Assembly (NCBI GenBank): GCA_949361645.1
Contig: OX442418.1
Coordinates: 5,709,609 to 5,773,608 of the forward strand
Reading direction: 5' to 3'
Source of the DNA: Spongilla lacustris
Lineage: Eukaryota > Porifera > Demospongiae > Spongillida > Spongillidae
DNA: 64,000 nt
The position numbers and the translations under genes were made by a program. A model generated the notes under the pieces. That model was not told the origin of the DNA, did not search any database, and was given only the letters and a program-made list of their open reading frames with translations. Of this stretch, positions 46,704 to 58,843 are shown one piece after another (positions within the stretch are counted from its first letter, which is position 1; each line of letters starts with the position of its first letter).

Positions 46704-48060
46704 AAGTCACATCATACAATTATATCACAACACACTTTTAAACATAACCACAAGAAAATGAAACATAATGATTATGAAGCATGAACATGTTGGTATGCTA
46801 ACAAACTGAATGGATTGAAAAATTTCTAATCATTGGCATGATGCATGTTGGTTGTTTTTTAGAACCCATGTACAAGTACATCAACAAATCATATATTCCT
46901 TGTCTTCTGTTGTGGACAAAATGCACAACCACCATCATTTTTCTCTTACACTGCAGCACATTTATTTATAGACTCCCTGCAGTGAGGTTAAAAGTGTACA
47001 TGTACTGGTTATATCTTGAAATGTAATTTGCAAACTGGAAGACTTCAGGTGGATAACATTTCACAAAACACTCTTGTCTTATTAGAAAAAATTAGAAAAC
47101 TTTTAGTTGACCTCACAGGCCAATTATTAATTGTGAGTGAGAATGAACATGTAGGTGGTGAGTACAGTGACATATACCAAAAGTCAAGGATACATGTACA
47201 TGTACTGGTTTTATCTTGGTCACTGCAACACACATGTCAAGTGTCAATTATTTTGACAAATTGTATGAAATAAAAATATTACATTTGCTGCTCAACTATT
47301 GGAGCAACTAGCCAAGGGATGTTTCCTAATGTACCACAAATGGAGACCATATTAGGCCTGCACCGTGTACTACAATGATTTCAATGCCACCAAGCTGTCA
47401 TAATCCATCATCACACATGTACATGTATGTGGTGAGTACAATGACAAACACATATTTACCTACAATAAACAACTGCCATAACTTACCCTCTGATATGGAA
47501 TGATTGGTATTCACATTGTTCGAGCAAATAAAGGAAAGGAATAATAAACAAACACACTTTTAAACATAACCACAAGAAAATGAAACATAATGATTATGAA
47601 GCATGAACATGTTGGTATGCTAACAAACTGAATGGATTGAAAACCATCATAGGTGGTGGGTGAGTAGAAAAGTCACCACAAAGCCAAACATATTTAAATA
47701 CAGTGTCAGAATGAAAGCTTACAAACAGTGATGTCTAAGCTCAAGGACACATGTACTGGTTTTATCTATGGGCAATTGTACAGAGCTGGAGGTCATAAAG
47801 TGAATGACATTTCCTGCTACAAAACATTCTCGTGTATTGTTAATGAGCCAATGACCAGGATGCATCTATACATACATTCAAGTTGCATGGATTACCCACA
47901 TTGGCCTGCTCAACACACTTTTACTAATATACAACATGTCAACATTTGTACTTCAATTTGATGGCAGTACAGTTAATGTCATGTACAATGACAAACACAT
48001 CTTTACCTACAATAAACAAATGCCATCACATTGTTTGAGGAATGGAGGAAAGGAATAAAC
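46704..48060. repeat. Segmental duplication, member B
   Basis: Partner of 43110-44466. The near identity over 1357 bp, against several percent divergence among other units, indicates a very recent duplication, gene conversion or an assembly duplication. Confidence 0.85.
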
Positions 48061-48264
48061 TTAATAAACATACATGTAGCAACACCACTGGTGTAGCAAT
48101 GAAAGGAAAAAACACCACAAAGTGAAACAGAACTTTAACTGTTCAGCCTGTAGACCAATACATCAGACAGATATAAGATTGTATTTACAAGTCATGCCAC
48201 ATCTGATTCATCCTTACAATAATAACAACAGTAGTATATCACTCTCCCACATCCAATGACTTAC

Positions 48265-48348
48265 TTTGTTCACATCAGCTCCTGCCTTCACAAGGATCTC
48301 CACCACAGCTGTATGACCATTTTCAGCTGCTGCATACAGTGGTGTTGC
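48265..48348 (-). CDS. Ankyrin-repeat exon (84 nt, copy H)
   Basis: Phase-0 exon between GATGTTACAG and GTAAGT: ATPLYAAAENGHTAVVEI then LVKAGADVNK. E replaces Q at the surface position that also varies (Q/K/E) among the other copies. Splice sites and frame are intact. Confidence 0.75.
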
Positions 48349-50668
48349 CTGTAACATCAGAAGGTATCATCAATAACTCTTCTTTTACACCAAATAATAA
48401 TTGAACATATATCATGACAGATTAATTAATGAGCAATACAGTTGATGTCATACCAGCTGTGAGTTCATGTAAGGACAATGACAATCACATCATACTTACC
48501 TCCATGTACATGTACATGCAACTATTTTAGCTGCTTGTACAAGTACCACAGAGTCTCATGTTTGATATGTGTACATGTATATGTAAACGTAAACTTGCTA
48601 TGAGTTTAATGCCACCCGATGACATCATCATACATGTACATGTAGGTGGTGAGTACAATGACAAACACATCTTTACCTACAATAAACAACTACCATAACT
48701 TACCTCCTGATATGGAATGATTGGTGTTCACATTGTTTGAAAAAATAAAGGAAAAGTATAATAAACAGATAAGTAGAAGTCACATTACTAACAATTACAT
48801 GTAAGTCACATCAAAACAAAACACATTTTCACAACAAAATGAAACAGAATGAATACCAACAATGAACATGCAGGTATGCCAACAACCAGACATGATTGAA
48901 AACCATCCCAGGTGGTTAGTAGCAAATCAATCTCTACAAAGCCAAACAAATACAAAGTCAGAAATCAATTTAGCTTATGGCAAACAAAATAAACATCATA
49001 ACGACTGACATTAAATTATGTACATACATGTGTGCACCTGCAGAACAAACCACATGTGTATGCCAATTTAGTGTAATGAATGTACAGAGCTATATATACA
49101 CAATGTAACAATATTGTTCTCTTACAGGTAGCCATTGTACTGATTTGACTATACAGTTACACAACTATATAAAGTCAAACACTATAATGATGTCAAAAGT
49201 CAAACACAAGCACTGGCATGGGTGCCCCCAGCATTTCTGGAAGGCAGGGATTGGGAGGGGCCAAGATAGGGTAAGGGAGTGCCATTTCACAGTCCAATAT
49301 GACTAGGGGGGGAGGGGGGGGGGGATCTGCTTTCGGCCGATTCAGACAGCTCTAGCCAGTTGGGAGGAGAAGGGTGTGCATGTTCCTACATGTAGTAATA
49401 CATAAAACTTCTCCTTTTATTAAAAGTGCCAGGGGAGGGGGGAGGAGGGCACCATTCAACCCCGGGTAGAAGGGCGGGGGAGGGGGGGAGGGTACCATGA
49501 GTGGCCATTTAGCCATACAAATGACATGAATTAAGTCTCGCACTGCATGCCCCCCCCCCCCCCCCTCCTCTGCCCCCTGGGGACACTCGTGACTGTTTTT
49601 ATCAGCACACCTATTGGTCTGTACTATACATGTATTTGACAAACACATATTTACCTACAAAAACAATATCCATACATGTAACTTAGCAAATGAAATAAAT
49701 GCCAGTCTATGAATACAAATTTTGAACGCTAATGCGCAGAGGTAAATCAAAATTATTCAAGTACCAATTGAAACCAGTATTTTTAAATGCCCGTCTATTG
49801 GAGTGACCAGGATGCTTCCAAAGGACATAAATATGTGCTATACCTGCACAACACACCATTTGACATGTAAGCATTTGTACTACTATTTGATGGCAATACA
49901 GTTGATGTCATGTACAATGACAAACACATCTTTACCTACAATAAACAACTACCATAACTTACCTCCTGATATGGAATGATTGGTATTTACATTGTTTGAC
50001 CAAATAAAGGAAAGGAATAATAAACAGATAAGTAGAGGTCACATCATACAATTATATAACAACACACTTTTAAACATAACCACAAGAAAATGAAACATAA
50101 TGATTATGAAGCATGAACATGTTGGTATGCTAACAAACTGAATGGATTGAAAACCATCATAGGTGGTGGGTGAGTAGAAAAGTCACCACAAAGCCAAACA
50201 TATTACAATACAGTGTCAGAATGAAAGTTTACAAACAGTGATGTCTAAGGTCAAGGACACATGTACTGGTTTTATCTATGGACAATTGTACAGAGCTGGA
50301 GGTCATAAAGTGAATGACATTTCCTGCTACAAAACATTCTCGTGTATTGTTAATGAGCTAATGACCAGGATGCATCTATGGGCATAAGATATGAGCATAC
50401 ATTCAAGTTGCATGGATTACCCACATTGGCCTGCAAAACAACTTTACTATGTAGATGTAAGCATTTGTACTTCAATTTGATGGAAATACAGTTGATGTCA
50501 TGTACAATGACAAACACATCTTTATCTACAATAAACAACTGCCATCACATTGTTTGAGGAATGAAGAAATGGAATAAACTCAATAAACATACATGTCATG
50601 CCACATCTGATTCATCCTTACAATAATAACAACAGTAGTATATCACTCTCCCACATCCAATGACTTAC

Positions 50669-50752
50669 TTTGTTCACATCAGCTCCTGCCTTCACAAGGA
50701 TCTCCACCACAGCTGTATGACCATTTTGAGCTGCTGCATACAGTGGTGTTGC
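50669..50752 (-). CDS. Ankyrin-repeat exon (84 nt, copy I)
   Basis: Phase-0 exon: ATPLYAAAQNGHTAVVEI then LVKAGADVNK. Splice sites as in the other copies. The upstream intron is shorter here because a stretch around TCTTTTACACCAAATAATAA is partly deleted (near 50785). Confidence 0.75.
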
Positions 50753-53700
50753 CTGTAACATCAGAAGGTATCATCAATAACTCTTCAAACAATAACTGAA
50801 CATATATCATGATAGATTAATAATGAGCAATACAGTTGATGTCATACCAGCTGTGACATCATGTAAGGACAATGACAATCACATCATACTTACCTCCATG
50901 TACATGTACGTGCAACTATTTTAGCTGCTTGTACATGTACCACAGAGTCTCATGTTTGATATGGGTAAATGTATATGTACATGTACATGTAAACGTAAAT
51001 TTGCTAGGTGCTGAGTACAATGACAAACACACATCTTTACCTACAATAAACAACTACCATAACTTACCAGCTGATATGGAATGATTGGTATACACATTGT
51101 TTGACCAAATAAAGGAAAGGAATAATAAACAGACAAGTAGAAGTCACATCATACAATTATATCACAACACACTTTTAAACATAACCAATACATATACAAG
51201 TTCATGTATGTCTCTACACATCTTCAACTACAATAAACAACTACCATAACTTACCTCCTGATATGGAATGATTGGTATTCACATTGTTCGACCAAACAAA
51301 GGAAAGGAATAATAAACAGACAAGTAGAAGTCACATCATACAATTATATCACAACACACTTTTAAACATAACCACAAGAAAATGAAACATAATGATTATG
51401 AAGCATGAACATGTTGGTATGCTAACAAACTGAATGGATTGAAAACCATCATAGGCAAAATCACATACATATGTCAGAAATGAAAGCTGACATCAAATAA
51501 AGATACATGTAGGTCTGGATAGGATTATACATGTAACTTTTATATACATGGGATTCAATTACATGTATGTACATGTACATGTGCATCCAAAACACAAACC
51601 ACATGTACATGAATGAATGCACTGAGCTAATCTGACATACAGCCAGACAGCCAGGGTTAAATTTCTAATCATTGTCATACTGCATGTTGGTTGTCTTTTA
51701 GAACCCATGTACAAGTACATCATATATTCCTTGTCTTGTGTTGTGGACAAATTGCACAACCACCATCATTGTTCTCTTACACTGCAGCAATTATATACAT
51801 TTATTTATAGACTCCCTGTAGTGAGGTTAAAAGAGTACATGTCTTGAAATGTAATTTGGAAGACTTCAGGTGGATAACATTTCACAAATCACTCTTGTCT
51901 TGTGTCAATGATTTTCACGAAAACGTAAAAACTAGAAACTAATATAACAAGCTACATATAAGAAAAAGAGATTAGAAAACTTTTAGTTGACCTCACAGGC
52001 TAATTATTGATTGTGAGTGAGAATGAACATGTAGGTGGTGAGTACAGTGACAAATACCAAAAGTCAAGGATACATGTACTGGTTTTATCTTGGATGTAGC
52101 TTGTCACTGCTATACACATGTCAAGTGTCAATTATTTTGACAAATTTTATGAGATAAAAATTATACATCTGCTGCTCAACTATTGGAGCAACTAGCCAAG
52201 GGATGTTTCCTAATGTACCACAAATGGAGACCATGTTAAACATGCACCGTGTACTACAATGATTTCAATGCCACCAAGCTGTCATCATCCATCATCACAC
52301 ATGTACATGTATGTGGTGAGTACAATGACAAACACATCTTTACCTACAATAAACAACTGCCATAACTTACCCTCTGATATGGAATGATTGGTATTCACAT
52401 TGTTTGAGCAAATAAAGGAAAGGAATAATAAACAGACAAGTAGAAGTCACATCATACAATTAAGTCACATCAAAATTTCACAACAAAATGAAACAGAATG
52501 AATACCAACAATGAACATGCAGGTACTGTATGCCAACAACCAGACATGATTGAAAACCATTCCAGGTGGTTAGTAGCAAATCAATCTCTACAAAGCCAAA
52601 CAAATACAAAGTCAGAAATCAATTTAGCTTATGGCAAACAAAATAAACATCATAACGACTGACATTAAATTATGTACATACATGTGTGCACCTGCAGAAC
52701 AAACCACATGTGTATGCCAATTTAGTGTAATGAATGTACAGAGCTATATATACACAATGTAACTATATTGTTCTCTTACAGGTAGCCATTGTACTGATTT
52801 GACTATACAGTTACACAACTATATAAAGTCAAACACTATAATGATGTCAAAAGTCAAACACATGCAGTGGCATGGGCATTTCTGGAAAAGGGGAGGGGGC
52901 AAGATAGGGTAAGGGGGTGCCATTTGACAGTCGAATACAACTAGGGAGGGGGGGGTGCTATCCACTTTCGGCTGATTCAGAATGGACAGCTCTAGCCAGT
53001 AGGGAGGGGAAGGGTGTGCATGTTCCTACATGTACATGTAGTACTACAAAACACTTCTGCTTTGATTACAAGTGCAGGGGGGCATGCCTCTCCCCCTCCC
53101 CCCTATATAAATATGTGCTACATGTATACCTGCACAACACACCATTTGACATGTAAGCATTTGTACTACTATTTGATGGCAGTACAGTTGATGTCATGTA
53201 CAATGACAATCACATCTTTACCTACAATAAACAACTGCCATAACTTACCCGCTGATATGGAATGATTGGTATTCACATTGTTCGAGCAAATAAAGGAAAG
53301 GAATAATAAACAAACACACTTTTAAACATAACCACAAGAAAATGAAACATAATGATTATGAAGCATGAACATGTTGGTATGCTAACAAACTGAATGGATT
53401 GAAAACCATCATAGGTGGTGGGTGAGTAGAAAAGTCACCACAAAGCCAAACATATTTAAATACAGTGTCAGAATGAAAGCTTACAAACAGTGATGTCTAA
53501 GCTCAAGGACACATGTACTGGTTTTATCTATGGGCAATTGTACAGAGCTGGAGGTCATAAAGTGAATGACATTTCCTGCTACAAAACATTCTCGTGTATT
53601 GTTAATGAGCCAATGACCAGGATGCATCTATGGGCATAAGATATGAGCATACATTCAAGTTGCATGGATTACCCACATTGGCCTGCTCAACACACTTTTA

Positions 53701-54053
53701 CTAATATACATGTACAACATGTCAACATTTGTACTTCAATTTGATGGCAGTACAGTTAATGTCATGTACAATGACAAACACATCTTTACCTACAATAAAC
53801 AAATGCCATCACATTGTTTGAGGAATGGAGGAAAGGAATAAACTTAATAAACATACAATGTACATGTAGCAACACCACTGGTGTAGCAATGAAAGGAAAA
53901 ACAACACAAAGTGAAACAGAACTTTAACTGTTCAGCCTGTAGACCAATACATCAGACAGATATAAGATTGTATTTACAAGTCATGCCACATCTGATTCAT
54001 CCTTACAATAATAACAACAGTAGTATATCACTCTCCCACATCCAATGACTTAC

Positions 54054-54137
54054 TATGTTCACATCAGCTCCTGCCTTCACAAGGATCTCCACCACAGCTG
54101 TATGACCATTTTCAGCTGCTGCATACAGTGGTGTTGT
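54054..54137 (-). CDS. Ankyrin-repeat exon (84 nt, copy J)
   Basis: Phase-0 exon: TTPLYAAAENGHTAVVEI then LVKAGADVNI. The last codon is ATA, not AAA, directly before the GTAAGT donor, so only the final residue changes. The upstream donor-like site here reads CATGTAG|GTAAGTATG, which would put an in-frame TAG there if it were coding. Confidence 0.72.
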
Positions 54138-56515
54138 CTGTAACATCAGAAGGTATCATCAATAACTCTTCTTTTACACCAAATAATAATTCAACATATA
54201 TCATGGCAGATTAATTAATGAGCAATACAGTTGATGTCATACCAGCTGTGAGTGAGTTCATGTAAGGACAATGACAATCACATCATACTTACCTACATGT
54301 ACATGTACATGCAACTATTTTAGCTGCAGGTATATGTACCACAGAGTCTCATGTTTGATATGGGTACATGTATATGTACATGTACATGTAAACGTAAATT
54401 TGCTAGGTGCTGAGTACAATGACAAACACATCTTTACCTACAATAAACAACTACCATAACTTACCTCCTGATATGGAATGATTGGTATTCACATTGTTTG
54501 ACCAAACAAAGGAAAGGAATAATAAACAGACAAGTAGAAGTCATATCATAGAATTAAGTCACATCAAAACAAAACACACTTTCACAACAAAATGAAACAG
54601 AATTAATACCAATAATGAACATGTAGGTATGCCAACAAGCAGACATGATTGAAAACCATTCCAGGTGGTTAGTACCAAATCAATCTCTACAATGCCAAAG
54701 TCAGAAATCAATTTAGCTTATGGCAAACAAAATAAACATCATAACGACTGACATTAAATTATGTACATACATGTGTGCACCTGCAGAACAAACCACATGT
54801 GTATGCCAATTTAGTGTAATGAATGTACAGAGCCATATATACACAATGTTACAATATTGTTCTCTTACAGGTAGCCATTGTACTGATTTGACTATACAGT
54901 TACACAAATATAAAGTCAGACACTATAATGATGTCAAATGTCAAACACATGCAGTGGCATGGGCATTTCTGGAATAAAGGAGGGGGCAAGATAGGGTAAG
55001 GGGGTGCCATTTGAAAGTCGAATACAACTAGGGAGGGGGGGTGCTATCCACTTTTGGCTGATTCAGAATGGACAGCTCTAGCCAGTAGGGAGGGGAAGGG
55101 TGTGCATGTTCCTACATGTACATGTAGTACTACAGAACACTTCTGAATTGAATTAAAGTGCAGGGGGGCATGCCCCTCCCTCCCCCCTGGGGACACCCAT
55201 GACTGGTTTTATCTTGCAAACTTCATGGTCACAATATGAATATAACATTTCCTGCTACAATACATATACAAGTTCATGTATGTCTCTACACATCTTCAAC
55301 TACAATAAACAACTACCATAACTTACCTCCTGATATGGAATGATTGGTATTTACATTGTTTGACCAAATAAAGGAAAGGAATAATAAACAGACAAGTAGA
55401 AGTCACATCATACAATTATATCACAACACACTTTTAAACATAACCACAAGAAAATGAAACATAATGATTATGAAGCATGAACATGTTGGTATGCTAACAA
55501 ACTGAATGGATTGAAAACCATCATAGGCAAAATCACATACACTTGTCAGAAATGAAAGCTAACATCAATAAAGATACATGTAGGTCTGGATAGGATTATA
55601 CATGTAACTTTTATATACATGGGATTCAATTACATGTATGTACATGTACATGTGCATCCAAAACACAAACCACATGTACATGTAATGAATGCACTGAGCT
55701 AATCTGACATACAACCAGACAGCCAGGGTTAAATTTCTAATCATTGGCATGATGCATGTTGGTTGTCTTTTAGAACCCATGTACAAGTACATCAATAAAT
55801 CATATATTCCTTGTCTTCTGTTGTGGACAAAATGCACAACCACCATCATTGTTCTCTTACACTGCAGCACATTTATTTATAGACTCCCTGCATGCAGTGA
55901 GGTTAAAAGTGTACATGTACTGGTTATATCTTGAAATGTAATTTGCAAATTGGAAGACTTCAGGTGGATAACATTTCACAAAACACTCTTGTCTTGTGTC
56001 AATGATTTTCACAAAAACGTAAAAACTAGAAACCAATATAACAAGCTACATATAAGAAAAAAAGATTAGAAAACTTTTAGTTGACCTCACAGGCCAATTA
56101 TTGATTGTGAGTGAGAATGAACATGTAGGTGGTGAGTACAGTGACAAATACCAAAAGTCAAGGATACATGTACTGGTTTTATCTTGGATGTAGCTTGTCA
56201 CTGCTATACACATGTCAAGTGTCAATTATTTTGACAAATTTTATGAGAGAAAAATAATTACATCTGCTGCTCAACTATTGGAGCAACTAGCCAAGGGATG
56301 TTTCCTAATGTACCACAAATGGAGACCATATTAGGCCTGCACAGTGTACTACAATGATTTCAATCCCACCAAGCTGTCATCATCCATCATCACACATGTA
56401 CAAGTATGTGGTGAGTACAATGACAAACACATCTTTACCTACAATAAACAACTACCATAACATACCCCCTGATATGGATGGAATGATTAGTATTCACATT
56501 GTTCGAGCAAATAAC

Positions 56516-58284
56516 AGATTAGTGCCCAAATTACGTTACGTTATTGAATACGTTATGGCCCAGATTAAATTTTAAATTTTCTTAGTTTTAATATAGCCTG
56601 AGTGACGCGTCATATAACTTTCAAACGATGAAAGTTTTCTATTGTGAACTTTATGAAGAACGATGCTACGAGAGTTTGGCTTTCTGACGGTGCAAACCGA
56701 TCGGTTTGATTACTCGTGAAACAGATACAACTACTGAACGAAGCCATCAAGTAGCGCTCGCGACTGTCATGGCGGCTTGGACAAACAGGTTAGCGCGTAA
56801 CTTTGTTGTGCGCACTACATGTATATTGACTTTGGTATTCAGTTCAAACTACTTCTCTTTCGTGCATGAAAGTGGGTCTATGAGACGCGCACCTATCGCA
56901 TAGGCCTTGGCTAATCCTATCCTTCTGTACGTAGCAATTAGCGGGTTTGTATTGATTGCTAAGAAGTAGCAGGGGAGTTTATTTACCTTTGCTGTAACAC
57001 TTTGCACTAGCTACTTTTGACCGTTCTATGTCTACTATGGTGGCAGCTGGTATGTACGTACATGTATGCTCTAATAATAGCGCAAGTGTAGAGTAGAGAG
57101 TGTGATGGTAATAGTGTGTGCATGTGTGTAGTGTGATGGTACAAGTGTGTGCATGTGTGTAGTGTAATGGTACAAGTGTGTGCATGTGTGTAGTGTGATG
57201 GTACAAGTGTGTGCTTGTGTGTAGTGTGTGCATGTGTGTAGTGTGATGGTTCAATTGTGTGCATGTGCGTAGTGTGATGGTACAAGTGTGTGCATGTGTG
57301 TAGTGTGATGGTACAAGTGTGTGCATGTGTGTAGTGTGATGGTACAAGTGTGTGCTTGTGTGTAGTGTGATGGTACAAGTGTGTGCATGTGTGTAGTGTG
57401 ATGGTACAAGTGTGTGCATGTGTGTAGTGTGATGGCACAAGTGTGTGCATGTGTGTAGTGTGATGGTACAAGTGTGTGCATGTGTGTAGTGTGATGGCAC
57501 AAGTGTGTGCATGTGTGTAGTGTGATGGTACAAGTGTGTGCATGTGTGTAGTGTGATGGCACAAGTGTGCATGTGTGTAGTGTGATGTATAAGTGTGTGC
57601 ATGTGTGTAGTGTGATGGTACAAGTAGGTGCATATGTGTGTAGTGTGATGGCACAAGTGTGTGCATGTGTGCAGTGTGATGGTACAAGTGTGTGCATGTG
57701 TGTAGTGTGATGGTACAAGTATGTGCATGTGTGGGGGTACTAGTGTGCACCTGTTGTAGGGATGGTACTAGTGTGTACATGTGTGTAGGAGGGAGGAATG
57801 AGTGTGGGTAGCACTGGATTGTGGCTCAAAGTACAACCTTTATCCTATGTGTAGCCCACTTCAAACATTTCAAATGCTAATTTCCCTCCATCATAGGTTA
57901 CACTTTCCATCCCTACTACTGTCACTGGACAAGCTGGAAGTATCTGGAAACATGCCCTGGCATCCTCCCTTGTGAATGTTCGCTTCCGTTTATTTATATG
58001 AAAATTCATTGTTTGTGTATGCCACTGATTTATTGCGGTAATTGTCACTTTTTTTTTTTCAACGCAACCTTTCAAACAGAACCTTGGAAACTACACCAAA
58101 TATAACCCTGCAAGATCTGTGGTGCAAAGTAATGGCTGAGCAAAGAAGCAATTATTAACAATTATTAAACAATTATTCATGCATGCTCACTTAATCATCA
58201 GTACATTGTTGTACATCATTGCTATCTTGGGTATCCACAGGGGTGCTTGACACCATACTACAAAAAAACACTAAGACAAAGAGA
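56516..58284. other. 1.8-kb insertion with a minisatellite and an unassigned ORF
   Basis: Array text stops at TTCGAGCAAATAA and resumes around ACTACAAAACACTTCTGCTTT. Besides the minisatellite it holds a minus-strand frame at 57845-58075 reading HINKRKRTFTREDARACFQI then LPACPVTVVGMESVTYDGGK and LAFEMFEVGYT. Its composition is protein-like, but I do not recognise it. No terminal inverted repeats were identified. Confidence 0.4.
57105..57745. repeat. 31-bp GT-rich minisatellite
   Basis: About 20 units of GTGTGATGGTACAAGTGTGT plus GCATGTGTGTA. Variants include GGCACAAG for GGTACAAG and a few shortened units. Since 31 is not a multiple of 3, all three minus frames stay open and give His/Thr-rich frames of 155-257 codons that are repeat artefacts. 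Confidence 0.92.
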
Positions 58285-58843
58285 TTAGAACTGTAGCACT
58301 ACAAAACACTTCTGCTTTGAATAGAAGTGCGGGGGAGGGGAGGGCATGCCCCTCCCCCCTCCCCCCTGGGGACACCCATGACTGGTTTTATCTTGCAAAC
58401 TTCATGGTCACAATATGAATATCACATTTCCTGCTACAATACATGTACAAGTTCATGTATGTCTCTACACATCTTTACCTACAATAAACAATAAACAACT
58501 ACCATAATTTAACCTCCTGATATGGAATGATTGGCATTCACATTGTTTGTCCAAATAAAGGAAAGGAATAATAAACAGACAAGTAGAAGTCACATCATAC
58601 AATTATATCACAACACACTTTTAAACATAACCACAAGAAAATGAAACATAATGATTATGAAGCATGAACATGTTGGTATGCTAACAAACTGAATGGATTG
58701 AAAACCATCATAGGCAGCAAAATCACCACAAAGCCCAACAAATTTTAAAATACACAGGTCAGGAATGAAAGCTGACTTCAATCAAAATCAGCATACCTAT
58801 TGGTCTGGATAAGATAATACATTTACATGTAACTACTACACAT
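58285..58843. repeat. Array block 9
   Basis: The tail of a G-rich module (58285-58385) followed by a core unit at about 58470-58710. Its donor-like site is mutated (GAG then GTTAAAT on the minus strand). The text continues as at 46190-46275 up to the transposon insertion. Confidence 0.75.

Larger units (their letters stand above)
42501..56515. repeat. Array block 8, largest, with four ankyrin exons
   Basis: About fifteen core units, near 42500 (partial), 42990, 43840, 45020, 45915, 46585, 47434, 48650, 49915, 51005, 51230, 52315, 53205, 54410, 55290 and 56410. G-rich modules lie near 45600, 49230, 52890 and 54975. Ankyrin exons are at 44671, 48265, 50669 and 54054. Two recent segmental duplications are visible (43110-44466 with 46704-48060; about 44930-45785 with 54319-55164). 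Short open frames repeated between copies have no domain signal and are not annotated. Confidence 0.8.

Noticed and set aside
43244..47273. Identical short frames repeated at 43.2-44.4 and 46.8-48.0 kb
   Set aside because: Identity reflects the recent segmental duplication. The frames are rich in CATGTA-derived His/Val/Met/Tyr and are broken in other units.
7549..55870. Recurrent frame with LALCVWFVFWMHMYMYI-type hydrophobic text as a membrane peptide
   Set aside because: Its length and frame change from unit to unit, and its hydrophobicity comes from the CATGTA microsatellite read as Met/Tyr/Val/His.
56979..57780. His/Thr-rich frames of 155-257 codons
   Set aside because: Produced by the 31-bp minisatellite in all three minus frames; no domain or splice context.
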